Source: Jiangella sp. DSM 45060 (GTDB lineage: Bacteria; Actinomycetota; Actinomycetes; Jiangellales; Jiangellaceae). From it: a stretch of 64,000 bases of DNA. This document shows, piece after piece, positions 46,422-54,683 of the stretch (position 1 is its first letter; every line of letters begins with the position of its first letter). Under the pieces are notes generated by a model. That model searched no databases. It was not told the DNA's origin and saw nothing but the letters and a program-made list of their open reading frames with translations. Made by a program: the position numbers and the translations under genes. The stretch is from the NCBI RefSeq assembly GCF_900105175.1, contig NZ_LT629771.1:7421958-7485957 (forward strand), in the 5' to 3' direction.

Positions 46422-48141
46422 CCCAGCCGTCGGCCACGAACCGGTCCGGGTGCCGCTCGCCGTCGAACACCGGCTTGCCACGGGTGCGCACCTTGACGTC
46501 GTCGACGTAGACGCCGCGGCCCTGGTAGAGCGCGTCGGTGACGTAGCGCCAGCGCAGGATCGTGGCGCCGTCGCCGGGCAGCCCGGCCCGCACCGTCCAC
46601 CACTGCCGGCCCTGGTAGCCGCTGACGACGCCGTCGGCGGCGTCGATCGTGTCGCCTCCGGCCCGAGCCGAGAACGGCACCGGCGTCCAGGTGGCGCCGT
46701 CGTCGGTTGAGCGCTCCAGTGTGAGGGTGTCGGTCGACTCGGTGTCGACGAACAGGTCGAACAGCAGCGTCGAGCTGCCGGACACGTCGACCGGCAGGCT
46801 GAGCGTCGACGTCGTCGCGTCGCCCTCGTGTGCCCGCCAGGCGTCGTCGCCGGCCCGCGGCTCGACGGCCAGCGCGTAGGCCAGTTCGTGCGCGACCGCC
46901 CGCCGGGCCGGGTTGATGCTGCCCCAGTTGCGCGAGGGGTGCACGCGGTTGGTCAGCAGGATCACGAACGAGCGCGACTGCGGATCGACGACCATGCTCG
47001 TTCCGGTGAAGCCGGTGTGCCCGGCCGACGACGGCGACGCCAGCGCGTCCATGTACCAGCGCTGGTCCAGCTCGAAGCCGAGGCCGTGCGCGTCGCCGGG
47101 GAAAGCGGCGTTCTCGTCGGTGAGCATCGCCTCGACGGTGTCCGGGCGCAGGATCCGCTCGCCGCCGTAAGCACCCCCGTTGAGGATGGCCTGCGCCAGC
47201 CGGGCGAGATCCTGCGCCGTGCCGAACACGCCGGCGTGCCCCGCGACGCCGTTCAATGACCACGCGTTCTCGTCGTGCACCTCGCCGCGGACCATGCCGC
47301 GCGGCGGCGCCGCCTGGAACTCCGTCGCGGCGATGCGGTGCAGTTCGGACGCGGGCGGGTTGTAGCCGGTGTCGGTCATGCCGAGCGGCTCGGTGATGCC
47401 GCCGGCGACCAGCTCGTCCAGCGGCTCACCGGTGACGGCCTCGGCGATCAGCCCGGCGGTGATCATGTTGAGGTCGGAGTAGAGGTACGTCGTGCCGGGC
47501 GGGTTCGCCGGGGTGGTGTTCAGGACGGCGGCGATGCGCGCCTCCGGCGTCGGCCAGTCCCGCCACAGCGGCAGCCACGCGACCAGCCCGCTGGTGTGCG
47601 TCAACAACTGCCGGACGGTGATGGCCTCCTTGCCGTTGGCGGCGAACGCGGGCAGGTACCGGGCGACCGGCGCGTCGAGGTCCACCCGGCCGGCCTCCAC
47701 CTGCTGCAGCACGACGATCGTCGTGAACAGCTTCGACACCGAGGCGAGGTCGTAGATGGTGTCCTCGCCGGCCGCGACCCACTCGTCCTGCGGCAGCTCG
47801 CCGCCGGCGTTGTCGGTGAACCGCAGCGCCCAGCCGGCGGCGTCCTCGGCCACGACGCGGCCGTCGTGCGCGGCCAGCACCGTCATGCCTGAGTACAGCG
47901 GGTGGGCCGTGCCGGGCGGCGTCTGCGTGTACGACGCGGCGGCCTCGACCAGCGCGTCGACGCGGTCCTCGTCGAGGCCGACGTCGGACGGCGCCGCCGC
48001 GCGCAGCGTGGTGCGCGGCGACATGAAGCCGTCGTGCGGACGGTCGAACCGGGCGTCGTCGCTGCCCGCGCCCGCGGGGATGCCCGCGCCCAGCAGGGCT
48101 GTCGCGAGCGCCGTCACCAGGACGACGCGGCGCGCCGTCAT
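46405..48141 (-). CDS. AmiE-like serine hydrolase (beta-lactamase family), secreted
   Basis: The ATG at 48141 overlaps the NamZ-like stop as ATGA. The 578-residue protein has a signal peptide (residues 1-25), a serine hydrolase domain with S-x-x-K (LASVSKLFTTI), Y-x-N (YSDLN) and HTGFTG (H-x-G), about 60-440, and a C-terminal beta-sandwich of about 130 residues. In B. subtilis, AmiE (YbbE, N-acetylmuramyl-L-alanine amidase) is of this fold and encoded with nagZ and namZ. The same company here suggests removal of peptides from muropeptides. Larger open-frame sequence upstream of 48141 is a shadow. Confidence 0.87.
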   Translation of the reverse strand: MTARRVVLVTALATALLGAGIPAGAGSDDARFDRPHDGFMSPRTTLRAAAPSDVGLDEDRVDALVEAAASYTQTPPGTAHPLYSGMTVLAAHDGRVVAEDAAGWALRFTDNAGGELPQDEWVAAGEDTIYDLASVSKLFTTIVVLQQVEAGRVDLDAPVARYLPAFAANGKEAITVRQLLTHTSGLVAWLPLWRDWPTPEARIAAVLNTTPANPPGTTYLYSDLNMITAGLIAEAVTGEPLDELVAGGITEPLGMTDTGYNPPASELHRIAATEFQAAPPRGMVRGEVHDENAWSLNGVAGHAGVFGTAQDLARLAQAILNGGAYGGERILRPDTVEAMLTDENAAFPGDAHGLGFELDQRWYMDALASPSSAGHTGFTGTSMVVDPQSRSFVILLTNRVHPSRNWGSINPARRAVAHELAYALAVEPRAGDDAWRAHEGDATTSTLSLPVDVSGSSTLLFDLFVDTESTDTLTLERSTDDGATWTPVPFSARAGGDTIDAADGVVSGYQGRQWWTVRAGLPGDGATILRWRYVTDALYQGRGVYVDDVKVRTRGKPVFDGERHPDRFVADGWVRSGR

Positions 48142-49418
48142 CGCCGGCCCCGGTAGAGCAGGTAGGGCTGGCGGCGCCGGTCGAACTCGGCCAGCTCGTC
48201 CTGCCACGAGGCGACGATATCGTCCGCCGACGCCCCCGCGTCGACCATCACCCGCAGCCGTTCCGACCCGTGCAGCTTGTGGATGAAGCCGTCGCTGGTG
48301 CCGCCGCCGCGCCATGCGAACGCGTCCGGATACCGGCCCTTCGCCGCGACCAGCATCGCGACGCCGGTGCGGACCGGGTCGAACGCGGCCGGGTCGGTGA
48401 CGTGCAGCTGGACGCCGCCGTTCACCACGCCGACGTTCTTGCTGATCCACGGCACGAAGTACGCCTCGCGGAAGTCGACGCCGGGCAGCCCGGCCGCGTT
48501 GAGGTCGTCGGCCCAGTGGTAGGTGCCGTAGGGCGCGCCGATCAGCTCGAACGGCCGCGTCGTGCCGCGGCCCTCCGACGCCGTCGTCCCCTCGAACACG
48601 CAGGTGCCCACGTAGACCTGCGCGGTCTCGGGGGTCGGCATGTTCGGGCTGGGCAGCACCCACGGCAGACCGGTGTCCGCGTAGCGGGAATCCGGCCGCC
48701 AGCGGCGCATCGTCACGACCTCGAGATCCTCGACGGAGGCGCCGGCGTCGTCGGGCAGGAACTCGGTGTTGAAGAACCGGGCCAGCTCGCCGACCGTCAT
48801 GCCGTGCTGCTGGACGATGTAGCGCTGCCCGATGCCCGACTCGAACCCGGGGAACAGCATCGGTCCGCGGGCCGAGCCGCCGACGGGGTTGGGCCGGTCC
48901 AGCACGACGAACTTCAGCCCCATGCGGGCGGCCGCGCGCATCGCCGACCACATGGTCCAGATGTAGGTGTAGAACCGGGCACCGACGTCCTGGATGTCGA
49001 AGACGACGACCTCGACGCCGGCCTCGGCGAACATCCGCATGAAGCCGGCCTCCTGCGCGCCGTACGCGTCGTACACCGTCACGCCGGTGCGCGGGTCGAT
49101 CGTCGTCTCCTCCGCCTCGCCGGCCTGCGCCGAGCCGCGGAAGCCGTGCTCGGGGCCGAACACGCCGACGATGTTCACGGCGCCGGAGGCGACCATGCTG
49201 TCGACGATGTGCGAGGCGTCGGGCAGGATCCCGGTCGGGTTCGAGATGACGCCGACGCGGTGGCCGGACAACGCCGTCCAGCCGTCGTCGGCCAGCCGCT
49301 GCGCGCCCGTCAGCACCGCCCTCGCCGGGTCGTTGCCGGCGGCGAAGGCGACTGACGGGGCGGCGACGACGGCGGCGCCTGCGGCACCGGCCGATGCGAT
49401 GAACGTACGGCGGTCCAT
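48138..49418 (-). CDS. namZ: DUF1343 exo-beta-N-acetylmuramidase, NamZ-like
   Basis: The 426-residue protein starts MDRRTFIASAGAAGAAVVAA, a Tat-like or Sec signal. The body has DUF1343 hallmarks HRVGVISNPTGI, GVFGPEHGFRG, FDIQDVGARFYTYIW and LDRPNPVGG. NamZ releases MurNAc from the non-reducing ends of peptidoglycan fragments. It lies between the NagZ-type gene (29 bp upstream) and the AmiE-like gene (overlapping). The GAGGAG ribosome site precedes the ATG. Confidence 0.93.
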   Translation of the reverse strand: MDRRTFIASAGAAGAAVVAAPSVAFAAGNDPARAVLTGAQRLADDGWTALSGHRVGVISNPTGILPDASHIVDSMVASGAVNIVGVFGPEHGFRGSAQAGEAEETTIDPRTGVTVYDAYGAQEAGFMRMFAEAGVEVVVFDIQDVGARFYTYIWTMWSAMRAAARMGLKFVVLDRPNPVGGSARGPMLFPGFESGIGQRYIVQQHGMTVGELARFFNTEFLPDDAGASVEDLEVVTMRRWRPDSRYADTGLPWVLPSPNMPTPETAQVYVGTCVFEGTTASEGRGTTRPFELIGAPYGTYHWADDLNAAGLPGVDFREAYFVPWISKNVGVVNGGVQLHVTDPAAFDPVRTGVAMLVAAKGRYPDAFAWRGGGTSDGFIHKLHGSERLRVMVDAGASADDIVASWQDELAEFDRRRQPYLLYRGRR

Positions 49419-49447
49419 GGGGGCTCCTCGGTGTGTGCGGGCGGGGG

Positions 49448-51262
49448 TCACCAGGTGAGGCCGTGGCCGATCGGGTAGAGCACGCTGCCGTCGGCCGCCG
49501 GGACGACGACGGGCAGTCGTCCCGCGGGGGAGATGGCGCCGGTCAGGACCTTCGCGACGCTGCGCATCGACACCGTCGTCGACGAGTAGGCGGCGAGGAA
49601 CCCGGCGGACTCGGGCAGGTAGGCGACGTCGTAGGTGTTGCGGACGGCGACCGCGACGACCGGGTGCCCGGTGGCGGCCAGCTCGGCGACCAGGCGGCGC
49701 TGCCGGCCCTGCGGGTCCGTCGTCATCGTGTCCCAGGCGTTCGACGTGACGACGACGGTGAGGTCGTGGGCGGGCGCGGCCTGGACGGCGGCGGCGATCG
49801 CGGCGTCGCTGGGCCGGGTGCCGACCGCCTGGGTCGTCGCCGTCGCGCCTTGCGCCGTCAGGGCGGCCGCGAGGTCGTTGCCGGCCGCCGTGTTCGTCGT
49901 GACGACGTTGACGCTGCTGGTGGGTGCCACGGGCAGGAGGGCCGCGCCGTCGGCGCCGGTGTTGCGCAGCGCGGTGACCGTCGGGTCGGTGATGCGCTGG
50001 GCGGCGGCCTGGTGCGCGCGGACGCCGACGGTCCGGTCGACGCGGTCGAGGTCGACCTGCTCGTCGCCGGTGATGCCGCGCTTCCACTTCAGCTCCAGGA
50101 TCCGCTCGACGCTCTCGTCCAGCCGGTCCTCGCTGAGCTCGCCGTCGCGGACCGCCGTCAGCACCGCCTGGTACATGACGTCCATGTCGCCGTCCTTCGG
50201 CACCAGCAGCTGGTCGACGCCGGCCCGCAGCGCGAGCACCGGGACGCGGTCCGGGCCGAAGCCCTGGCGCACGCCCTCCATGTTCAGCGCGTCCGTGATG
50301 ACGACGCCGTCGTAGCCGAGCTCGCCGCGCAGCAGCCCGGTGATGATCGGCTCGGACAGCGTCGCCGGGACGCCGGTCGGGTCCAGGCTGTCGACGACGA
50401 TGTGTGCCGTCATGATCACGTCGATCCCGGCCTCGACCGCCGCCTCGAACGGCGGCGCGTCGATGGCCTCCCACTCCGCGCGTGTGTGGTCGATCTCCGG
50501 GACGCCGTAGTGGCTGTCCGTGCTGGTGTCGCCGTGGCCCGGGAAGTGCTTCGCGGCGGCCGCGACGCCCTGGCCGTTCTGGTAGCCGGCCACCTGTGCG
50601 GCGACGTACTCGGACGCCATCGCCGGGTCCGAACTGAAGCTGCGGACGCCGATGACCGGGTTCTCCGCGTTCACGTTGACGTCGGCGACCGGCGCGAAGT
50701 TCTGGTTGATGCCGACGGCGCGCAGTTCCCTCGCGGTGATCTTCGCGGCCTCGCGGGCGGCGTTCGTGCTTCCGGCGGCGGCGAGCGCCTGGGCGCCGGG
50801 GAACTGCGTCGCCGGGGCCGGCATGCGGGCGACGATGCCGGTCTCCTGGTCGGTGCTGATGATCAGTGGCGGCCCGCCGTCCTCCGTCGCCGTCTGCTGG
50901 AGGCCGTTGGAGAGCTGCGCGACCTGCCGCGGGTTGGCGACGTTGCCTGACCAGGCGAAGTAGATGACGCCGCCGAGGTGGTACTTCTCCACCACGTCAG
51001 CGGGGGTGTCGACGCCGTAGGCGGCCTGGTTACTGGTCCGCTGCGCGTCGGTGACGGTGTGCGCGTCGGCCCCGTACACCTGCACCACGAACAGCTGGCC
51101 GACCTTCTCCTCCAGCGTCATGCCGTCCAACTGGGCGGCCACCCACTCCTCTCCCTCGTCGTCCGCGGCCGCCGGCGCGGCCAGCGTCGGGGCGGCGATC
51201 AGCGCGGCGGCGGTCGTGGCCGCGGCGACACGTAACAGGCTGCGACGGTGCATCCGGGGCAT
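49448..51262 (-). CDS. nagZ: Glycoside hydrolase family 3 beta-N-acetylhexosaminidase, NagZ-like
   Basis: The 604-residue protein has a signal peptide (RRSLLRVAAATTAAALIAAP), the GH3 barrel with the NagZ signature KHFPGHGDTSTDSHYG (catalytic Asp-His pair) and the nucleophile Asp in VITDALNM, and a C-terminal domain of about 200 residues as in the extracellular Bacillus NagZ. It cleaves GlcNAc from muropeptides outside the cell. It heads a probable operon with NamZ- and AmiE-like genes for murein turnover. Confidence 0.94.
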   Translation of the reverse strand: MPRMHRRSLLRVAAATTAAALIAAPTLAAPAAADDEGEEWVAAQLDGMTLEEKVGQLFVVQVYGADAHTVTDAQRTSNQAAYGVDTPADVVEKYHLGGVIYFAWSGNVANPRQVAQLSNGLQQTATEDGGPPLIISTDQETGIVARMPAPATQFPGAQALAAAGSTNAAREAAKITARELRAVGINQNFAPVADVNVNAENPVIGVRSFSSDPAMASEYVAAQVAGYQNGQGVAAAAKHFPGHGDTSTDSHYGVPEIDHTRAEWEAIDAPPFEAAVEAGIDVIMTAHIVVDSLDPTGVPATLSEPIITGLLRGELGYDGVVITDALNMEGVRQGFGPDRVPVLALRAGVDQLLVPKDGDMDVMYQAVLTAVRDGELSEDRLDESVERILELKWKRGITGDEQVDLDRVDRTVGVRAHQAAAQRITDPTVTALRNTGADGAALLPVAPTSSVNVVTTNTAAGNDLAAALTAQGATATTQAVGTRPSDAAIAAAVQAAPAHDLTVVVTSNAWDTMTTDPQGRQRRLVAELAATGHPVVAVAVRNTYDVAYLPESAGFLAAYSSTTVSMRSVAKVLTGAISPAGRLPVVVPAADGSVLYPIGHGLTW

Positions 51263-51520
51263 GCGGGCCTCCCGAGTGGGATGGGCGGTTGCCGTTTTCA
51301 GCGAGCCGGCTTGTGGCGGAACGTAGCGAAATGATTACCGCCGGTCAAGAGTGGTCACGCCCCGACGTCGTCCCGTTCGTCGTGCGGCGGGTGCTGCGCC
51401 GGCTCCGCTTCGCGGCGGTGAAGCATGACGCGCGCGCTCCTGACACCGGCTCCGCACCCGCCGCCGCCTTCTCATGGCGCGCTCGTGGCGCCGGCTCCGC
51501 GTCCCTTCCCTCGCGCCCGC

Positions 51521-52393
51521 TCAGTCCGTCGGGCTGGAGGCGGGGAGGCGGTAGCGGTTGCCCGCCAAGGGCTCGACGAGGCCGTCGGAGACCAGGGCGT
51601 CGAGGGCGCGTTCGCGCTGCACCGGCTCGGCCCACGCCGCGTCCAGCAGGCGCTTGGGCACCGGGCCGTCCGAGTCGCGCAGGATCGCCATCAGCCGGCC
51701 GCGGACCTGGCGGTCGGTGCCGTGCCATGCCTGGCCGCGGCGCGGGGGGCCGTCGTCCGGAGGAGAGCCGGCGAGGCGCCATGCGCAGGAGGCGGCCAGG
51801 GGGCACGAGGAGCATCGCGGCGAGCGCGCCGTGCAGACCAGCGCCCCGAGCTCCATGACGGCGACGGCCCAGCGCGGCGCGGTCTCGGCGTCCGGGACGA
51901 GGTCCAGCGCCATGCGCCGCTCGGCCGCCGTGGGCGCGGCCGGCGGGTACTGGGTCCCGGCGACGGCGCGGGCGAACACGCGCCGGACGTTGGTGTCGAG
52001 GACGGCGTGCCGGGCGCCGAACGCGAACGATGCGACGGCGGCGGCCGTGTAGTCGCCGATGCCGGGCAGGGCGATGAGCTCGTCGTAGCTGGACGGCACC
52101 GCGCCACCGTGCCGGTCGACGATCGCGGCGGAGGCCGCGTGCAACCGCAGCGCCCGCCGCGGATACCCGAGCCGCCCCCAGGCGCGGATCGCCTCGCCCG
52201 GCTCCTCGGCGGCGAGGTCGGCCGGCCGGGGCCACCGTCGCATCCAGGCCTGCCACACCGGCTCGACCCGGACGACCGGCGTCTGCTGGAGCATGATCTC
52301 GCTCACGAGCACGCCCCACGGCGTCCGGTCCGGCGCGCGCCACGGAAGGTCGCGGGCGTGCGCGGAGTACCAGGAGAGGACGGCGGCGTGCAT
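51521..52393 (-). CDS. mutY: A/G-specific adenine glycosylase MutY
   Basis: The 290-residue base-excision enzyme removes A opposite 8-oxo-G. It has the catalytic Glu in VSEIMLQQT, the HhH motif LPGIGDYTAAAV, the catalytic Asp in VLDTNVRRVFA and an Fe-S cluster C-x6-C-x2-C-x5-C in VCTARSPRCSSCPLAASC. It lacks a large C-terminal NUDIX-like domain, as in many actinobacteria. It lies near disA and radA. Confidence 0.96.
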   Translation of the reverse strand: MHAAVLSWYSAHARDLPWRAPDRTPWGVLVSEIMLQQTPVVRVEPVWQAWMRRWPRPADLAAEEPGEAIRAWGRLGYPRRALRLHAASAAIVDRHGGAVPSSYDELIALPGIGDYTAAAVASFAFGARHAVLDTNVRRVFARAVAGTQYPPAAPTAAERRMALDLVPDAETAPRWAVAVMELGALVCTARSPRCSSCPLAASCAWRLAGSPPDDGPPRRGQAWHGTDRQVRGRLMAILRDSDGPVPKRLLDAAWAEPVQRERALDALVSDGLVEPLAGNRYRLPASSPTD

Positions 52394-52464
52394 CAGCGCC
52401 GAGTCTAAACGCCTCCGGCCGGCCGGTCGTAAAGGGTCGAAAAGGACATTCGAAAAATCATCCG

Positions 52465-52479
52465 ATGACGTTCCGTCAT
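52465..52479. promoter_or_regulatory. Palindrome upstream of the unknown secreted gene
   Basis: ATGACG-TTC-CGTCAT is a perfect inverted repeat in an AT-richer intergenic stretch. A TTGACT box (52486-52491) and two TGATCA sites lie just downstream. It is a candidate operator, not tied to a known regulator. Confidence 0.35.
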
Positions 52480-52605
52480 TGGTCGTTGACTCATGATCAC
52501 TCTCGTAGTTAGCGTCTCTCGCGCGTGATCATCTCATTGCGCACGGATAAATCCGGACTCTGTTCTCATCGAGGCCGGAATTGGGTAAGTGGAGAAGGAG
52601 CAAGC

Positions 52606-53832
52606 ATGACTCTGGAAGCGACTGACCGGCGGCGTGTGCGTCGTGGTGCGGTCAAGGTGGCAGCGGGTGTGGCCGGCGCTGCGCTGGCCTGCTCGGCCGC
52701 CGGACTGCAGGCACAGGCCGCCGAGTCCGGCCAGGCCTCCGGGCCGGACCAGCGCTCCGGCGAGTTCAGGATCGCGGCGGACGGCTACTACGCCACCGCT
52801 CAGGTGCGGACCGGCGCGCAGGCGCCGATCCCGGTGCAGGTGCCGGAGCTCGACGCGCACGTGACCGTCGGGCAGATCGAGTCCGAGGCCAACTCGGCCG
52901 GCGTCGAGGGCGAGGACGAGGGCGTCTTCTCCCGGGCGTTCGGCACCATCGCCAGCATCGGCGGCGCGGGCGCCGAGTTCGACGTCCCGTACCTGGTCGA
53001 GCAGGTCGCGCTGCCGGAGGAGGCCGAGTCGGCGACGTACGGCCTGCACGAGCTCGAGGTCCCGATCCTCGGCAACCTCGACGCGATCTCCGGCGAGGTC
53101 AAGGCCAACTGGAACGACGACCTCGTCACCGAGGGCGGCGAGGGCGGCGTGCTGACGTCGCTGTACTCCGGCGTCGGCGAGGTCGACCTGATCGACGTCG
53201 CGGACCTGGGCGCGGTGACGGAGCTGCTGCCGATCGAGCTGCCGGCCGGCAGCCCGGTCGTCACGGTCGGCGCCGGCCAGCTGCTGCAGGAGACCGGCAC
53301 CTTCCCGAAGGAGGACGGTTCCCTGGGTGCGTACGCCGAGGTCAGCGGCCGGTTCGCCGACCTGAGCGTGCTGGGTGGTGCGGCCAACGGCGGCATCTCG
53401 CTCGGCTTCGCGGGCTCCGACGACGGCGAGACGCCGAACGCGTGGGGCCGGCTGGAGGCGACCGGCGAGCCGGGCGGCGCGGCGTTCGACTACGAGCTGC
53501 CGGCCCTCGAGCTGCACGTCGGCGACAACGACGTCGTCCACGTCGAGCCGGGCTTCGACGAGACGTTCGACCTGGGCGGCCTGTCGGTGAACCTGAACTT
53601 CGCCGACTACCGCGACTCCGACACCGTCCTCGCCGAGGACGGCACGGTCGCGTCCGCGTCGGGCGGCGGCCTGTCGGTGCGCGTGACGGTCAGCGTCCCG
53701 GTGCCGGTCGTCGGCGACGTCGAGGTGGCCAGCGCCGAGGTCGGCCTGCTGAGCTTCCCCGAGCTGAGCGTCGAGGTGCCGCAGGGCGGCATCACCGGCG
53801 GCGCCGCCGCGGAGGCCGCGCGCTCGCTGTGA
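52606..53832 (+). CDS. Secreted protein of unknown function
   Basis: GGAGAAGGAG 5 nt before the ATG at 52606 is a strong ribosome site. The 408-residue product begins with a twin-Arg-rich signal (RRRVRRGAVKVAAGVAGAAL). The rest is acidic, Gly/Val/Glu-rich and predicted mostly beta, with no Cys after the signal. No family was recognised. No anchor, repeat or catalytic motif is seen. The dedicated upstream region with palindromes suggests tight control. Confidence 0.85.
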   Translation: MTLEATDRRRVRRGAVKVAAGVAGAALACSAAGLQAQAAESGQASGPDQRSGEFRIAADGYYATAQVRTGAQAPIPVQVPELDAHVTVGQIESEANSAGVEGEDEGVFSRAFGTIASIGGAGAEFDVPYLVEQVALPEEAESATYGLHELEVPILGNLDAISGEVKANWNDDLVTEGGEGGVLTSLYSGVGEVDLIDVADLGAVTELLPIELPAGSPVVTVGAGQLLQETGTFPKEDGSLGAYAEVSGRFADLSVLGGAANGGISLGFAGSDDGETPNAWGRLEATGEPGGAAFDYELPALELHVGDNDVVHVEPGFDETFDLGGLSVNLNFADYRDSDTVLAEDGTVASASGGGLSVRVTVSVPVPVVGDVEVASAEVGLLSFPELSVEVPQGGITGGAAAEAARSL

Positions 53833-53883
53833 GACCTGGCACGGCGGCTCCACCCGTCGCCGTGACTGGAGAATGAGAATGAC

Positions 53884-53928
53884 CTCGTGGGTCCGGTCCC
53901 TTCGTGAGAGGGCGGCCGGGCCCACGAG
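53884..53928. terminator. Hairpin after the secreted gene
   Basis: Arms CTCGTGGGTCCGG and CCGGGCCCACGAG pair with one mismatch around a 19-nt loop, 51 bp after the stop. Confidence 0.6.
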
Positions 53929-53943
53929 TCCGTCTGCGGCAGA

Positions 53944-54567
53944 ATGCGGCGGATGACGACGCTGCTGCTGGTCCACGGCGGGCTCTGGGAAGCGGGCATG
54001 GACGCCGACGCGTTCTGGCGGCGCCCCGGCGTCGTCGATGCGCTGGAGGACCGCGGGTTCGACGTCCTCGCGCCGGACCGGCCGGTGCACGCGGCGTCCT
54101 GGGCGGACGAGGCGGAGCACCTGGCCCGGGCGCTGCCGACGGGCCCATGCACCGTCGTCGCCGGGTCGAACGGCTGCTCAGCGGCGGTGCGGCTGGCGCT
54201 GGCCCGTCCGGACGCGGTCGCCCGGCTGCTGCTCGCCTGGCCCGCGACGGCGGGCGATCCCGCCGTCGACGCCCGGACGGCGGCCGCCCTCACGGCGTCG
54301 GGCGCCGCGCCGGAGGTCGTCGCGGGGCTGCTGGCCGGCGACACGCTGCGCGGCGTGACCGACGCCGCGCTCGCCGGGCTGACGGCGCCGCTCGGGTTGC
54401 TGCCGGCCGAGCCGGAGAACCCGTTCCACCAGCGGCGGACGGTGGACGCGCTGGCAGGACTGGTTCCGGGCGCGACCGTGCTGCCCGGGTGCACCGAGCC
54501 GCCCCGCCCGGACTTCGCCGCCGACCTCGGCCGGTGCGCCGACGCGATGGCGGCGTTCGCCCGCTGA
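53944..54567 (+). CDS. Alpha/beta hydrolase-like protein
   Basis: The 207-residue protein has LLLVHGGLWEAG at the N-terminus (oxyanion HGG), a nucleophile elbow VVAGSNGCSAAVRLAL (Ser in A-G-S-N-G) and no obvious lid. It is shorter than typical hydrolases. The start could also be the ATG at 53953. No ribosome site is seen, so the message may be leaderless. Substrate unknown. Confidence 0.8.
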   Translation: MRRMTTLLLVHGGLWEAGMDADAFWRRPGVVDALEDRGFDVLAPDRPVHAASWADEAEHLARALPTGPCTVVAGSNGCSAAVRLALARPDAVARLLLAWPATAGDPAVDARTAAALTASGAAPEVVAGLLAGDTLRGVTDAALAGLTAPLGLLPAEPENPFHQRRTVDALAGLVPGATVLPGCTEPPRPDFAADLGRCADAMAAFAR

Positions 54568-54648
54568 CGCGCCTGGCGCCGGGGTGGGCTGACGTGGTGG
54601 CGGTTGTTCGCGCGGAGTGCGGTCCCCGCCCGGCTGGGAGGGCTTCCC

Positions 54649-54671
54649 ACCCTACGGGCGGGCACTGACAG
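54649..54671 (-). promoter_or_regulatory. Interspersed repeat D with RecA-NDp/PafBC-like motif
   Basis: On the minus strand: CTGTCAGTG-N8-TAGGGT (first T of the -35 changed to C), with the hairpin-forming flank GGGAAGCCCTCCCA. It lies 12 bp outside the end of the second IS copy. Before that insertion it would have been directly next to the 133-bp array. Confidence 0.55.
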
Positions 54672-54683
54672 TCGCCGTTCGAC

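Noticed and set aside
46405..48951. Single 848-codon protein spanning the AmiE-like gene and part of the NamZ-like gene
   Set aside because: The upstream part is an out-of-frame shadow; the ATG at 48141 with a signal peptide and ATGA overlap is the real start.
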